A DNA stretch of 64,000 nt from Palsa-504 sp963790065 (GTDB lineage Bacteria; Actinomycetota; Actinomycetes; Streptosporangiales; Streptosporangiaceae). Every line of letters begins with the position of its first letter. The first letter of the stretch is position 1. The notes beneath the pieces were generated by a model. The model saw only the letters and a list, made by a program, of their open reading frames with translations, did no database searches and was not told the origin of the DNA. Made by a program: the position numbers and the translations under genes. The stretch covers positions 248,001 through 312,000 of the forward strand of contig CAWBNK010000005.1 in the NCBI GenBank assembly GCA_963790065.1, read 5' to 3'. Below are positions 49,666 through 59,068 of the stretch, one piece after another.

Positions 49666-50931
49666 TTAGCGGTGCTCGCTCTGGTGGCGCAGGACGGCTC
49701 GTGTGCCTGCGGCGATGGCGATGGCGGCGAGTACCACGAAGACCAGCATGACGTCGCGGGCGGCCACGTATTCGGTGGCGACGCCGAGCGCGATCACCGG
49801 CGCGGACAGTCCCATGTACCCGCCAAGGAAGAAGCCCGCCAGCACCTCGGCGCGGGATCCGGGCGGTGCGGTGCTGGCCGCGGCCACCAGGGAGCCGCGG
49901 AAGACGAGGCCGCCGCCGGCGCCGGTGACGATCCCGCCGATCACGAACACGGGCAGGCTCGGCAGCCACATCCCGACGGTGAACAGCGTCAGGCCCGCGA
50001 AGAGCACGGGCACCGCCACCTTCAGCGTCGTGACGGTACTCGCCGGGCCGAGCGCGATCTGCGCGACCGCCCCGGCGGCGAACGCGGAGAAGGCGACGGC
50101 GCCCGCGACCGCATACGAGGTCTCGTGCATGGTGCCGGCCAGGAAGCCGGGCATGAGGGAGTTGAAGACGCCGTAGACCGCGAACGCCGCCGCGGCGGCC
50201 CCGGTGGCGGCGAAGAAGGTGCCGCGGGCGTGCGCGGGTATGGCGACCCGCTGCGGCCGCCAGGCCGGCTGCGGGTCCGGCAGGCTGGCCGTCTCCGGCG
50301 CGAAGGCGATCAGCAGCGCCAGCACGACCAGTACCCCGCCGACGATCACGTAGGGGATTACCAGCGGCAACGGCACGAACTGCGCGAGCAGCCCGGCGCT
50401 AAGCGGCCCGATCCCGATCCCGCCGAGGTTGGACGCTGTGGCCACCACTTGCGGACGCCGGCTCGTCGGCGACCCGCCCGCGCCCACGTGCAGTTCGGCC
50501 AGGTACGCGGTCGCGGTCCCGGTGGTGAGCCCGATCGACACGCCCGAGACGATCCGCGCGATGATGAGGCCCGGCAGGCTGGGAACGGCGATGAACAGCA
50601 CCGCGCTCAGTACGTTGACGGCGAGCGCCGGCACCAGCACCCGGCGCCGTCCCACCCAGTCTGAGACGTGCCCGCCGAGGAACAGGCTGGCGATAACGCC
50701 GAGGGCGTAGACCGCGTACACCACGGTGATCATCACCGTGGAGAAATGGTCGCGCCGCTGGTAGATGACGTAAAGCGGCGTCGGGACCGCCGAGAACGCG
50801 AGGTTAGCGCAGAAGGCGGCCGCCACGATCCAGAACGCCGCCGAGTGGTGGCGCTGGTGCCGGGTCTGCCGCACGGGTTCGCTCGCCGGGGTGCCCAGTA
50901 GCGCTACGGCCCGTTCGGTCCATGCGGTCAT
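49666..50931 (-). CDS. MFS transporter
   Basis: A 421-residue major facilitator with twelve helices: SAVPTPLYVIYQRRDHFSTV, LFLGGHVSDWVGRRRVLVPA and ARIVSGVSIGLTTGTATAYL in the first half, and VRDVMLVFVVLAAIAIAAG-like helices at the end. It is a close relative of the transporter at 45564. It is divergent from a LysR gene across 129 bp, the usual setting for LysR-controlled efflux. The substrate is unknown. Confidence 0.87.
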   Translation of the reverse strand: MTAWTERAVALLGTPASEPVRQTRHQRHHSAAFWIVAAAFCANLAFSAVPTPLYVIYQRRDHFSTVMITVVYAVYALGVIASLFLGGHVSDWVGRRRVLVPALAVNVLSAVLFIAVPSLPGLIIARIVSGVSIGLTTGTATAYLAELHVGAGGSPTSRRPQVVATASNLGGIGIGPLSAGLLAQFVPLPLVIPYVIVGGVLVVLALLIAFAPETASLPDPQPAWRPQRVAIPAHARGTFFAATGAAAAAFAVYGVFNSLMPGFLAGTMHETSYAVAGAVAFSAFAAGAVAQIALGPASTVTTLKVAVPVLFAGLTLFTVGMWLPSLPVFVIGGIVTGAGGGLVFRGSLVAAASTAPPGSRAEVLAGFFLGGYMGLSAPVIALGVATEYVAARDVMLVFVVLAAIAIAAGTRAVLRHQSEHR

Positions 50932-51060
50932 GTCGTCCCATCCGTCGCTTGCTTTCGGCAGGCATTGGCCCTATAGCAGGCCTACTGCCAGGATGGACGA
51001 CAGGATTTATGATGTCCAACGAAAGATAGTGATCACACCCATGCCTAGCAGGAATTAATC

Positions 51061-51942
51061 GTGGAACTGCGGCACCTTGAGCACTTCGTCGCCGTCGCCG
51101 AGGAGCGGAACTTTACCCGGGCCGCGCGGCGCCTCCACCTCGTCCAGTCGGCCCTGTCGGTGTCCATCCGGGCGCTGGAGCGCGAGCTTGACGCCCAGCT
51201 GTTCGAGCGGACCACGCGCGAGGTCAGGCTGACCGACGCGGGCCGCATCCTGCTGCCCGAGGCGCGCCGCACCCTCGATGCGGCCGCTGGCGCCCAGGCG
51301 GCGGTCTTCGGCGCCCAGGCAGGCCTGCGCGGGACGCTGCGGCTCGGCATGATGCAGGTGATCAGCGTGGCCGACGTCGGCTCGCTGATCGCACGGTTCC
51401 ACCGCGAGCGGCCGCTGGTCGACATCCAGCCCAGGATCGCTCCGGGCGGGTCGGCGGCGATGATCGCCGATGTCCGGCGCGGCACCCTGGCGGCCGCCTT
51501 CGTGGCCGTCAGCGGCCCGGACCAGCCAGGGCTGACGGCGACGACGTTGGCCTCCGAGCCCGTGCTGCTTGGCTGCCTGCCCGATCACCCGCTGGCCCGC
51601 CGCGCCGTTGTCCCGGTCAGCGAGCTGGCCGGCCAGCCGTTCGTCGACTACACGCCGGGATGGGGCACCCGCACGATCGCCGACCAGCTGTTTGCCAAGG
51701 CAGGCGTCGAGCGGTCGATCGGCATCGAGGTGCCGGACGCTTCGGTCCACGCGTCGCTGGTCCGCGCCGGGCTCGGGCTGGCCATCCTCCCGGAGTCGAT
51801 GATCGTGGACGCGGGCCTGGTGGGCGTGCCGTTGCGGCCCACCGCCACCTTCACCGTGGCGTTCATCGTCCCCGCCGACCGGCCGCTGTCCCCGGTCACC
51901 CAGGCGTTCGCCGACCTGGTCACGGCTACGCACCGGCCCTAG
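51061..51942 (+). CDS. LysR-family regulator of the divergent MFS gene
   Basis: The 293-residue protein has the LysR HTH (MELRHLEHFVAVAEERNFTR, then AARRLHLVQSALSVSIRALE) and a two-lobed effector domain (LRGTLRLGMMQVISVADVGS on). The N-terminus and HTH are of the group controlling aromatic or efflux genes. The intergenic region contains imperfect dyads such as GGCCTATAGCAGGCCTACTG near 50970, a plausible binding site. The start is a GTG. Confidence 0.87.
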   Translation: MELRHLEHFVAVAEERNFTRAARRLHLVQSALSVSIRALERELDAQLFERTTREVRLTDAGRILLPEARRTLDAAAGAQAAVFGAQAGLRGTLRLGMMQVISVADVGSLIARFHRERPLVDIQPRIAPGGSAAMIADVRRGTLAAAFVAVSGPDQPGLTATTLASEPVLLGCLPDHPLARRAVVPVSELAGQPFVDYTPGWGTRTIADQLFAKAGVERSIGIEVPDASVHASLVRAGLGLAILPESMIVDAGLVGVPLRPTATFTVAFIVPADRPLSPVTQAFADLVTATHRP

Positions 51943-51978
51943 ACCCGATGCCGTTCCGCGCGGTGAGACGCGTGGGGT

Positions 51979-52806
51979 CTACCCGGGCGCCCGGACGCCC
52001 ATCGCGATCCGCGGTGCTGCGGCCGGGTTAAGCCAGCGCAGGATCTCCAGTAGCTCGCTCACCGGCAAGGTGACGCAGCCTGCGGTCGGTGTGCCGATGT
52101 TGATGTGCAGGAAGATCGCGCTGCCGAGCCCGGGCGTGCGGGCGGTGTTGTACCCGATGACGGCGCCGTAGTCGTAGGCGGAAACGTCCATCGGTTCGGG
52201 ATTGGCGCCAGGATCGGCAGACTGGTCATCGACCCACAGGTTGTAGAGCGGGCTGGACGGGTCGTCGTCCCAGACGTCGAAGGCGTCTATCCGCCGGTAC
52301 GGGAATCGCACCGCAGGATCAGGGTCGACCCCGAAGAAGAACCCGAAGCCGAACGTGCCGGACGGAGTGCGGCCATCCCCTTCCCGCTTGGCGCCGGGCG
52401 GGGCCATGCCGTTACGGCCGATCCACGCGGTCCACGGCCCCAAGACCCGGCGCCACTGGCCGCCCGCCCGCTGGTAGGCGGTGAGTTCGGCCTGCGTCGC
52501 CCCGTAGGAGGCCGCTGTCACCGTGATGAGCTGGCCGCTGATCCCCCGGGCGGTCGACACTTTCGCCGCGGCCGCAGAGGGCACATCCGCAGGCGGGGAG
52601 GCGGACGGGGCGGGGGCCGCCGATGGCGCAGCCGTAGACGCGGCGGCGGACTGAGCCGGGGCCGCGCTTGGCGCCGCGGTGGTGTGCTCCTGCGCCACCG
52701 GGACACGCGTGCTCCCGGCCGCGGCGCACCCGCAGACGCTGAGGACCGCGGCGGCCAGGCCAGCCACGCCCGCCCGGACTCGCACTGCGACCCTCCTCTG
52801 CCCCAT
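51979..52806 (-). CDS. L,D-transpeptidase-like (YkuD) lipoprotein
   Basis: The 275-residue protein starts with a signal peptide (RRVAVRVRAGVAGLAAAVLS) and a lipobox-like VCGC, then an Ala/Pro/Ser-rich linker. The YkuD-type domain includes GRTPSGTFGFGFFFGVDPDP and ends with the catalytic HxxxxxPTxGC motif in FLHINIGTPTAGCVTLPVSE. L,D-transpeptidases form 3-3 crosslinks in peptidoglycan outside the membrane. The ATG at 52806 is chosen because a longer frame would bury the signal peptide. Confidence 0.85.
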   Translation of the reverse strand: MGQRRVAVRVRAGVAGLAAAVLSVCGCAAAGSTRVPVAQEHTTAAPSAAPAQSAAASTAAPSAAPAPSASPPADVPSAAAAKVSTARGISGQLITVTAASYGATQAELTAYQRAGGQWRRVLGPWTAWIGRNGMAPPGAKREGDGRTPSGTFGFGFFFGVDPDPAVRFPYRRIDAFDVWDDDPSSPLYNLWVDDQSADPGANPEPMDVSAYDYGAVIGYNTARTPGLGSAIFLHINIGTPTAGCVTLPVSELLEILRWLNPAAAPRIAMGVRAPG

Positions 52807-52927
52807 TGGTGCCCGCCCGGGCACCTTCGCGTATTCTCGCGGACCACGGTACTGCGCGAACCTCGTCACCTGGGGCCGCTTGGCGCTACGGCTCCGGTCC
52901 TGACCGGAGCCGGTCTGGCTGGCGCTA

Positions 52928-53102
52928 GGGGGCGTGCTGCCCGATGACCAGGGAGGCCGGGCTCTGCTGCGGGCTGAGCGCCGCGATGGCCACCCGGGCG
53001 GCGCCGGGGCGCCACGACGTTAGCTGCACCTTGGTCGTGAAGCTCAGCTCGGCCACCAGGCTGCCGCTGCTGGCGGCCCAGCCGAAGCTGACTGGCTGGT
53101 CT
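52928..53102 (-). pseudogene. Possible C-terminal remnant of a lost gene
   Basis: Directly behind hpnH a frame with normal coding composition reads QPVSFGWAASSGSLVAELSF, VQLTSWRPGAARVAIAALSP and SLVIGQHAP, then stops. It has no start codon of its own, because its upstream frame runs under hpnH. It looks like the last 55 residues of a beta-rich protein, but I cannot name the family. Confidence 0.25.
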
Positions 53103-53105
53103 TCT

Positions 53106-54107
53106 TCAGCCGACGAGGGCGCGGAGGCTCTCCTTGAGGGAGCCCATCGTGGCGAGCACCGCGGTGGGCTCGTAGCCGCAGTGAGCCATGCAGTTGTCGC
53201 AGCGCGGGTCCTTGCCACGGCCGAACTTGTCCCAGTCCGTGCTCTCCAGGAGCTCCTGCCAGGTCTCGGCGTAGCCGTCGTCGAGCAGGTAGCAGGGCCG
53301 CTGCCAGCCTTTGAGGCAGTACAGCGGGACGCCCCACGGGGTGCACTCGAAGTCAGCCTGGCCCTCGAGGAAGTCCAGGTACAGCTGCGAGTGGTTGAAG
53401 CGCCACTTTTTGCGGCGGCCGTCCGCGAACGCCTTGCTGAACAGCTCACGCGTCTGCGTGACGCCCAGGAACCGGTCCTGGTCGGGCGCCTTGCCGTACG
53501 CGAACCCGGGCGCGATTTCCAGCCGGTCGACACCGAGCTCGTTGTTGATGTAGTCAAGGGTCGCGATCAGGTCCTGCGGAGTGTCCGTGTTGAACACGGT
53601 CGTGTTCGTGTAGACCTGGAAACCCTTCTGCTTGGCCAGCTTGATCGCCGCGACGGCCTGCTCGAAGACGCCTTCCTTGGAGACGGCTTCATCGTGCTTC
53701 TCGCCGATGCCGTCGAGGTGCACCATCCAGGCGAAGTTCTTGTTCGGCTTGAACTTGTCGATGTGCTTGGGCAGCAGGATGGCGTTCGTGCAGAGGACCA
53801 CGAACTTCTTGCGCTTGAGGAGTTCCGCCGCGATCACGTGGATCTGCGGGTGCATGAGCGGCTCGCCGCCGGCGATCGAGACCATCGGCGCACCGCACTC
53901 TTCGACGGCGGCGACCGCCTGCTCGACCGGCATGCGCTGCTTCAGCACCGAAGCCGGATGCTGGATCTTGCCGCAGCCCGCGCACTTGAGGTTGCAGGCG
54001 AACAGCGGCTCCAGCTCCATGATCAGCGGGTACTTCTCGACCCTTTTGATCTTCTGCTTCATCAGGTACGTTCCGAGCTTCACCGTCAGGTGGACTGGCA
54101 TCGCCAT
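53106..54107 (-). CDS. hpnH: Adenosyl-hopene transferase HpnH (radical SAM)
   Basis: A 333-residue radical SAM protein with the cluster motif ACNLKCAGCGKIQHP near residue 38 and the HpnH-typical surroundings VSIAGGEPLMHPQIHVIAAE and VHLDGIGEKHDEAVSKEGVF. The C-terminal Cys-rich site is PRCDNCMAHCGYEPTAVL. HpnH adds a 5'-deoxyadenosyl group to diploptene, the first step to extended hopanoids. GGAGGCAGCAACTC precedes the ATG. Other hopanoid genes are not in the window. It faces a TetR gene across a perfect palindrome. Confidence 0.92.
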   Translation of the reverse strand: MAMPVHLTVKLGTYLMKQKIKRVEKYPLIMELEPLFACNLKCAGCGKIQHPASVLKQRMPVEQAVAAVEECGAPMVSIAGGEPLMHPQIHVIAAELLKRKKFVVLCTNAILLPKHIDKFKPNKNFAWMVHLDGIGEKHDEAVSKEGVFEQAVAAIKLAKQKGFQVYTNTTVFNTDTPQDLIATLDYINNELGVDRLEIAPGFAYGKAPDQDRFLGVTQTRELFSKAFADGRRKKWRFNHSQLYLDFLEGQADFECTPWGVPLYCLKGWQRPCYLLDDGYAETWQELLESTDWDKFGRGKDPRCDNCMAHCGYEPTAVLATMGSLKESLRALVG

Positions 54108-54183
54108 GAGTTGCTGCCTCCGTATCCCCGCACTGGCGCCACGGCGCTCCGTCATTTCGATCTGGTCATGCAGTCTGTCTGGA

Positions 54184-54200
54184 ACATACAGCTTGTATGT
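54184..54200. promoter_or_regulatory. TetR operator between hpnH and the TetR gene
   Basis: ACATACA-GCT-TGTATGT is a perfect 7-bp inverted repeat 77 bp before hpnH and 14 bp before the TetR start, well placed to repress both. Confidence 0.65.
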
Positions 54201-54214
54201 CTCATGATGTCTGT

Positions 54215-54820
54215 ATGCCAGCGAATCCGCAACCGCGCCGAGCCGAGCACGCCTCCGACACCCGAGCCGCTCTGGTCGCCGCCGCACGCCGCCTTTTCGC
54301 AGCTCACGGCTATGACGGCACGGGCACCGAGCAGATCGTCGCTGACGCGCGTGTCACCCGGGGCGCGCTTTACCACCACTTCCGCGACAAGGCGGACCTA
54401 TTCCGCGCGGTGATGGCCGAAGCCGCCGGATCGATAGCCCAGCGGCTGATCGACGAGCAGCTGGCATCGGAAGCGTCGTCTCCGCTCATCGAGATCCAGG
54501 CCGGCATCTCCGCGTTCCTCGACGTGTGCGTCGACGGCGACTTCCAGCGGATCGTCCTGGTCGACGGGCCGCGGGTGCTCGGCTCGGACGCGTGGGAGGA
54601 GCTCGTCGAGCGTTACGGGCGGGGCATCCTGGAAGAGTGGCTCAACCGCTGCGTGCAGGCCGGGGACCTGGAAGCCGTACCGGTGCGGGCCCTCGCCCGG
54701 CTGCTCATCGCGATGCTGACGGAGGCCAGCCTGGCGATCGCGCGCTCGGCGATCCCCGCGGAGACCCGCGCCGAGTTCGGCATCGTCCTGGACCGCGTGC
54801 TCACCGGCCTCCGCCCGTGA
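54215..54820 (+). CDS. TetR-family regulator divergent from hpnH
   Basis: The 201-residue protein has a TetR HTH (RAALVAAARRLFAAHGYDGT, then EQIVADARVTRGALYHHFRD) and a C-terminal domain of the TetR_C type (IEIQAGISAFLDVCVDGDFQ, RIVLVDGPRVLGSDAWEELV). With the palindrome at 54184-54200 it is a candidate repressor of itself and hpnH. If so, hopanoid side-chain addition is ligand-controlled here; the ligand is unknown. Confidence 0.87.
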   Translation: MPANPQPRRAEHASDTRAALVAAARRLFAAHGYDGTGTEQIVADARVTRGALYHHFRDKADLFRAVMAEAAGSIAQRLIDEQLASEASSPLIEIQAGISAFLDVCVDGDFQRIVLVDGPRVLGSDAWEELVERYGRGILEEWLNRCVQAGDLEAVPVRALARLLIAMLTEASLAIARSAIPAETRAEFGIVLDRVLTGLRP

Positions 54821-54850
54821 GCGGCAGGCGCGGCAGCAAGTCTCGCGGTA

Positions 54851-54872
54851 GTTACCCATAAATGTTGGTAAC
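54851..54872. promoter_or_regulatory. Dyad GTTACC-N10-GGTAAC before the DHA2 exporter
   Basis: GTTACC (54851-54856) and GGTAAC (54867-54872) form an inverted repeat 22 bp before the exporter ATG; a related GGTAGCC follows at 54883. It is the likely operator for the TetR encoded downstream. Confidence 0.5.
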
Positions 54873-54893
54873 CTCTATTTGGAGGTAGCCAAC

Positions 54894-56444
54894 ATGTCGC
54901 GCTACGCGCCCGGATCACGACGGTGGTGGGCGCTGGGCGCGGTCAGCCTGAGCGTGCTGGCCGTGACGCTGGACGGCACCGTCCTGGCGGTGGCCTTGCC
55001 GACCCTGGCCAAGGCGCTGCACGCCTCGGAGTCGGACCTGGAGTGGTTCCAGTCCGGCTACCTGCTGCTGCTGGCCGCCGCCGTCCTGCCGGCCGGGCTT
55101 ATCGGCGACCGGTTCGGCCGCAAGAAGTTGCTGCTCGGCTGCCTCGCCGCCTTCGGTGCTGGCTCCGTGCTTTGCGCCGAGGCCCACTCGGCGAGCATGT
55201 TCCTCATCGCCAGGCTGCTCATGGGCCTGGCCGGTTCCGGGCTCACGGTCATGGCCCTGTCCGCGCTCACTGTGCTGTTCGACGATGCCGAACGATCGAA
55301 GGCAGTCGGCATATACGAGGCGGTCAACTTCCTCGGCCTGCCACTCGGGCCGATCCTCGGCGGCTGGCTGCTTTCCCGTTTCTGGTGGGGCTGGGTCTTC
55401 CTGCTCAACGTCCCGGTCGTCGTGGTGGGCCTGATCATCGGCTTCGTCCTCATCCCCGAGTCGCGCGCCGCGCAGCGGCCTGGGCTGGACCCGGTCGGCA
55501 TCGCCAGTTCGACCGTCGGGCTTGTCGCACTGACCTACGGGCTGATCATGGCGGGTCAGGACGGCTGGGGCGACCCGGCGGCGCTGGCGCTGATGGCGGC
55601 CGGGCTGGCGGCGCTCGGCGGGTTCGCGACCTGGGAGCGCCGGCTCGCCAGCCGGAGCGGCCAGCCGCTCATCCATCCGGAGCTATTCAGCTCGGCGTCG
55701 TTCACCTGGGGCGCGGTGCTCGGCGGTGTGGCGGGACTCGGCATGATCGGCCTGCTCTTCGTCATGCCGCAGTACTTCCAGGCGATCCAGGGTGCCAGCG
55801 CGCTCGGCTCGGGCCTGCGCCTGCTGCCGCTGGTCGGCGGGCTGATCATAGGCGCGCTGCCCGCCAGCGCGCTGGCCAGGGCGGCCGGGGCCAAGCTCAC
55901 CATCGCCCTCGGGTTCGTCCTGCTCGGTACCGGTGCCATCATCGGCACCGGTACCGGGCCGGCGTCGAGCACCCTGTTCGTCGCGACCTGGATGCTGGTG
56001 CTCTGCGCCGGGACCGGCATGGCGCTGACCGCCGCGACCGCCGTCGCGCTGGCCCGGCTTCCGGCCGAACGCAGCGGAATCGGATCCGCGGTGGTCCAGG
56101 CATTCCAGAAGACCGCGGGCCCGTTCGGCTCCGCGATCACCGGCAGTGTGCTCGCCGCCGCCTACCGGACCCGGCTGAACCTCGGCGGGCTCCCCGCGGC
56201 CGCGGCGGCGGCCGCCCGGCAGAGCGTCTACAGCGGCGTTACGGCCGCTAGCCAGTACCGGTCGGCCGCCCTGGCCAGCTCGGTCCGGACCGCGTTCACC
56301 GGCGGCATCGACGTCTCGCTGTGGGTCTCGGCCGGGATCGCCGCCGTCGGCGCCGCTCTGACCATGACATTCTTGCCGGGAAGGGCCGCCGATGACCGAT
56401 CGGGCCCGCCAGTGAGGGTAGGGACTCATGCCAGCCGGCACTGA
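54894..56444 (+). CDS. DHA2-type MFS drug exporter (EmrB/QacA family)
   Basis: A 516-residue, 14-helix exporter: LAVTLDGTVLAVALPTLAKA (motif D1), AGLIGDRFGRKKLLLGCLAA (motif A), RLLMGLAGSGLTVMALSALT (motif B) and AVNFLGLPLGPILGGWLLSR (motif C), then four-plus helices to SAGIAAVGAALTMTFLPG. GGAGGTAGCCAAC precedes the ATG. It overlaps the TetR gene by 17 bp, making one operon that is probably self-repressed. Confidence 0.9.
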   Translation: MSRYAPGSRRWWALGAVSLSVLAVTLDGTVLAVALPTLAKALHASESDLEWFQSGYLLLLAAAVLPAGLIGDRFGRKKLLLGCLAAFGAGSVLCAEAHSASMFLIARLLMGLAGSGLTVMALSALTVLFDDAERSKAVGIYEAVNFLGLPLGPILGGWLLSRFWWGWVFLLNVPVVVVGLIIGFVLIPESRAAQRPGLDPVGIASSTVGLVALTYGLIMAGQDGWGDPAALALMAAGLAALGGFATWERRLASRSGQPLIHPELFSSASFTWGAVLGGVAGLGMIGLLFVMPQYFQAIQGASALGSGLRLLPLVGGLIIGALPASALARAAGAKLTIALGFVLLGTGAIIGTGTGPASSTLFVATWMLVLCAGTGMALTAATAVALARLPAERSGIGSAVVQAFQKTAGPFGSAITGSVLAAAYRTRLNLGGLPAAAAAAARQSVYSGVTAASQYRSAALASSVRTAFTGGIDVSLWVSAGIAAVGAALTMTFLPGRAADDRSGPPVRVGTHASRH

Positions 56445-57030
56445 CCAGGCCAGGCCTAGCCTGCGGGAGCGGAAGAAGGCCAGGACCCGGTCTGCTATCC
56501 AGGCCCACGCGCTGCGCCTGTTCCGCGAGCAGGGATACGAGGCCACCACGATCGAGCAGATCATCGACGCCGCTGAGGTCTCGGAGACCACCTTCTTCCG
56601 CTACTTCCCCACCAAGGAAGACGTGGTGCTCAGGGATGACTATGACCCGGTGATCATCGAGGCCTACCAGGCCCAGCCGGACGGGCTCGCCCCCGTCCCC
56701 GCGATACGCGCGGCGTTCGCCGAGGTCTTCGCCAGCATGTCAGCCGAGCAGCGGGCCGCCCAGCGTGAGCGGGTCGCGCTGTGCCTCACGGTTCCCCGGC
56801 TGCGGGCCGCGATGCTGGACGAGTACGCGCAGGCGATGGGCCTGCTGGCGGGGGCGATGGCAGAGCGAGCCGGGCGCCGACAGGACGACTTCGCGGTCCG
56901 CACCGTCGCCGGCGCGGTCGTGGGCGCTCTGATGGCGGTGATGGCTCAGATGGCCGACGATCCAGCCGCCGATCTCGGCGCGCTCATCGACGAGGCCATC
57001 GCGCACCTCGAATCGGGCCTGTCGCTGTAA
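56428..57030 (+). CDS. TetR-family regulator in operon with the exporter
   Basis: The 200-residue protein has a TetR HTH: SLRERKKARTRSAIQAHALR, then EQGYEATTIEQIIDAAEVSE and TTFFRYFPTKEDVVL. This FRYFPTKED form is typical of regulators of DHA2 exporters. Its start lies inside the end of the exporter gene. It probably acts on the dyad at 54851-54872. The C-terminal ligand domain is of ordinary length. Confidence 0.87.
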   Translation: MPAGTDQARPSLRERKKARTRSAIQAHALRLFREQGYEATTIEQIIDAAEVSETTFFRYFPTKEDVVLRDDYDPVIIEAYQAQPDGLAPVPAIRAAFAEVFASMSAEQRAAQRERVALCLTVPRLRAAMLDEYAQAMGLLAGAMAERAGRRQDDFAVRTVAGAVVGALMAVMAQMADDPAADLGALIDEAIAHLESGLSL

Positions 57031-57053
57031 TCAGGAGGACACCGAGTTCGTGC

Positions 57054-57737
57054 TCAGCGGGCTGCGTATACGGCCGCCGCCCGCAGCCAGGCGGAGAGAA
57101 CCGGATGCAGCTCGCCGCTCTGGCTGGTGCCGACCTGGGGCTGAAACGCGGTCGCGAGGAAGAACGGATACTCAGCCAGCTCCAGAGCCTCGGGGCCAGC
57201 ATCCGCCGCGTGCGCGGCGATGACGACGCCGACGTCCTGCAGCTTCGAGGCGAAGTGGTCGTCCAGGCCATAGCCGCAATAGTGAAAGCCCTCGAACGGC
57301 GCCTCGCCGCAGATTGAAGCCAGCCGAGTGCCGGGCACCGGCGTTATGGTCCGCCGCTCGCCGTACAGGGTGCACTGCAGAGCGACGATGACGTGCTGAT
57401 CGGCGTCCGGATCCGATTCAGCGTGCCCGGCCTCAGCAAGTCCGAGCCGCGCCCGGGCCAGCGCCACCGCCGCGTACTGAAAACCGCCGCAGGTGCCCAG
57501 AAATGGCGTGCCGGTGTCCAGGCAGTGGCCGATCGCGGCGTAGGCCGCCTCGTCGTCGCGGTACGGGGTGCCGGGCAGCAGCCAAACCCCGTCGTAGCTC
57601 GCCAGCTCGCGGGCACGAGGATCATCCGTAGCGACCCAGCCGCAGTCGACGTCAGCTGGCAGAAGCCGCAGCGCCGAATCGATCTCACGGTGGGTCAAGA
57701 AATCCGCGTTCCGATCCCCGAGGGCCAGCAGTCTCAC
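57054..57737 (-). CDS. CTP-synthase-like class I glutamine amidotransferase domain protein
   Basis: A 227-residue protein with a class I GATase outline: VRLLALGDRNADFLTHREID at the start, YDGVWLLPGTPYRDDEAAYA, the nucleophile elbow FLGTCGGFQYAAVALA near residue 95, and the late LAEYPFFLATAFQPQVGTSQ, where the His-x-Glu pair should lie but reads FQPQV. It resembles the C-terminal domain of CTP synthase alone, a known stand-alone group. The missing His/Glu makes glutaminase activity doubtful. Confidence 0.7.
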   Translation of the reverse strand: MRLLALGDRNADFLTHREIDSALRLLPADVDCGWVATDDPRARELASYDGVWLLPGTPYRDDEAAYAAIGHCLDTGTPFLGTCGGFQYAAVALARARLGLAEAGHAESDPDADQHVIVALQCTLYGERRTITPVPGTRLASICGEAPFEGFHYCGYGLDDHFASKLQDVGVVIAAHAADAGPEALELAEYPFFLATAFQPQVGTSQSGELHPVLSAWLRAAAVYAAR

Positions 57738-57852
57738 GCGTCGGATGATACGCGCTACGGGATGGCCCGCCAGCTGCGGTGGGAGTTTGCGCCTCCCACC
57801 AGCGAGCAAGCTGGTCGTGGCGATAGTCCCGGTGACGGCCGAAGGTGAGGCC

Positions 57853-59067
57853 ATGGGCACCCTTCGAGCACCCGCCTCGCCCAGGGGACACGTGCTGCAG
57901 GCGGCAGCCGCGCTCGCCGCCAGCATGGGCGTCGGCCGCTTCGTTTACACCCCGATCCTGCCCTTGATGCACGCTCAGGCCGGGCTGAGCACTTCGGCAG
58001 GTGCGAGCCTGGCCACCGCGAACTACGTCGGCTATCTCGTCGGCGCGCTGGCGGGCATCCTGTTTCCCGCGCTGGTGCGCTGCCGCGCCGTGCTGCGCGG
58101 CTCGCTGATCGTCCTGATCGCCACCTTGGCCGCCATGCCGTTGACTCACGCAGTTGCGGCGTGGTGGGTGCTGCGCCTGCTGGCGGGCGTGGCCAGCGCG
58201 CTGGCGTTCGTCATTGCCGTGAGCTCGCTGCTCAGCAACCTCCGCGGCCATCCCGCGCACCTGCCGGGCTGGGGACTCGGCGGTGTCGGAGCGGGCATCG
58301 CCCTGTCCGGCGCGCTCATCCTGAGCCTGCACTCCGTCGGCGGCTGGCGGTCTGCCTGGTGGGCCTCGGCCGCCCTGGCTGCCGTCCTCGCGGCCGGCTC
58401 GTGGACTTTGCACCCGGAACGTCCCGCGGACCCGGTCGGGACCGCGGAGCCCCCGCCGCGCCCGCGCACCCTGCGCTGGTTCAGCGCGCTGTTCGCCAGC
58501 TACACCCTGGAGGGCGTCGGCTACATCATCGCGGGCACCTTCCTGGTCGCCGCGATCGAGCAGACCTCCCCGGGCTGGGTCGGAAGCGCCTCCTGGGTGC
58601 TGGTAGGGCTGGCCGCCGCTCCCTCCGCCGTGGTGTGCGCCTGGCTGGGGCGGCGATGGTCGCGTCCAGATCTGCTGCTTGCTGCCCTGGTCGTTCAGGC
58701 CGTCGGTATGGCCCTGCCCGCCATCGTCGGCGGCACGGCCGCCGCCCTGATCTCCGCGGCCCTGTTCGGCGCCACCTTCCTGGGCATCGCCATGACCGCG
58801 CTAGGCACCGGGGCGCACCTGCAGTTCCCGCACTCCGTCGCGCTGCTGACCTTGGGCTATGCCACCGGGCAGATCTTCGGGCCGCTCATCGTCACGCCGC
58901 TGCTCCACCGCGGCTACCACCAGGCGCTGCTGCTGGCCGCCGTCGTGGCGCTGGCCGCCGCCGCGGCGGCGGGCGTCCTGCGGATCGGCTACCCGCACGA
59001 CTTGCCGGCCCCGCAGCAGAGCGCTCGTCCGTCGCCTGTCGCAGGGAGAGCCTCCGGCCGAACGTAG
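57853..59067 (+). CDS. YbfB/YjiJ-family MFS transporter
   Basis: The 404-residue transporter shows MGVGRFVYTPILPLMHAQAG, NYVGYLVGALAGILFPALVR and SFAL-type helices through LRIGYPHDLP, matching the YbfB/YjiJ group (VGRF-YTP-LPLM is its signature). The substrate is unknown; in other genomes such genes are often paired with a LysR regulator, as here. The ATG at 57853 follows GAAGGTGAGGCC. The LysR gene starts 2 bp after its stop. Confidence 0.85.
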   Translation: MGTLRAPASPRGHVLQAAAALAASMGVGRFVYTPILPLMHAQAGLSTSAGASLATANYVGYLVGALAGILFPALVRCRAVLRGSLIVLIATLAAMPLTHAVAAWWVLRLLAGVASALAFVIAVSSLLSNLRGHPAHLPGWGLGGVGAGIALSGALILSLHSVGGWRSAWWASAALAAVLAAGSWTLHPERPADPVGTAEPPPRPRTLRWFSALFASYTLEGVGYIIAGTFLVAAIEQTSPGWVGSASWVLVGLAAAPSAVVCAWLGRRWSRPDLLLAALVVQAVGMALPAIVGGTAAALISAALFGATFLGIAMTALGTGAHLQFPHSVALLTLGYATGQIFGPLIVTPLLHRGYHQALLLAAVVALAAAAAAGVLRIGYPHDLPAPQQSARPSPVAGRASGRT

Positions 59068-59068
59068 C

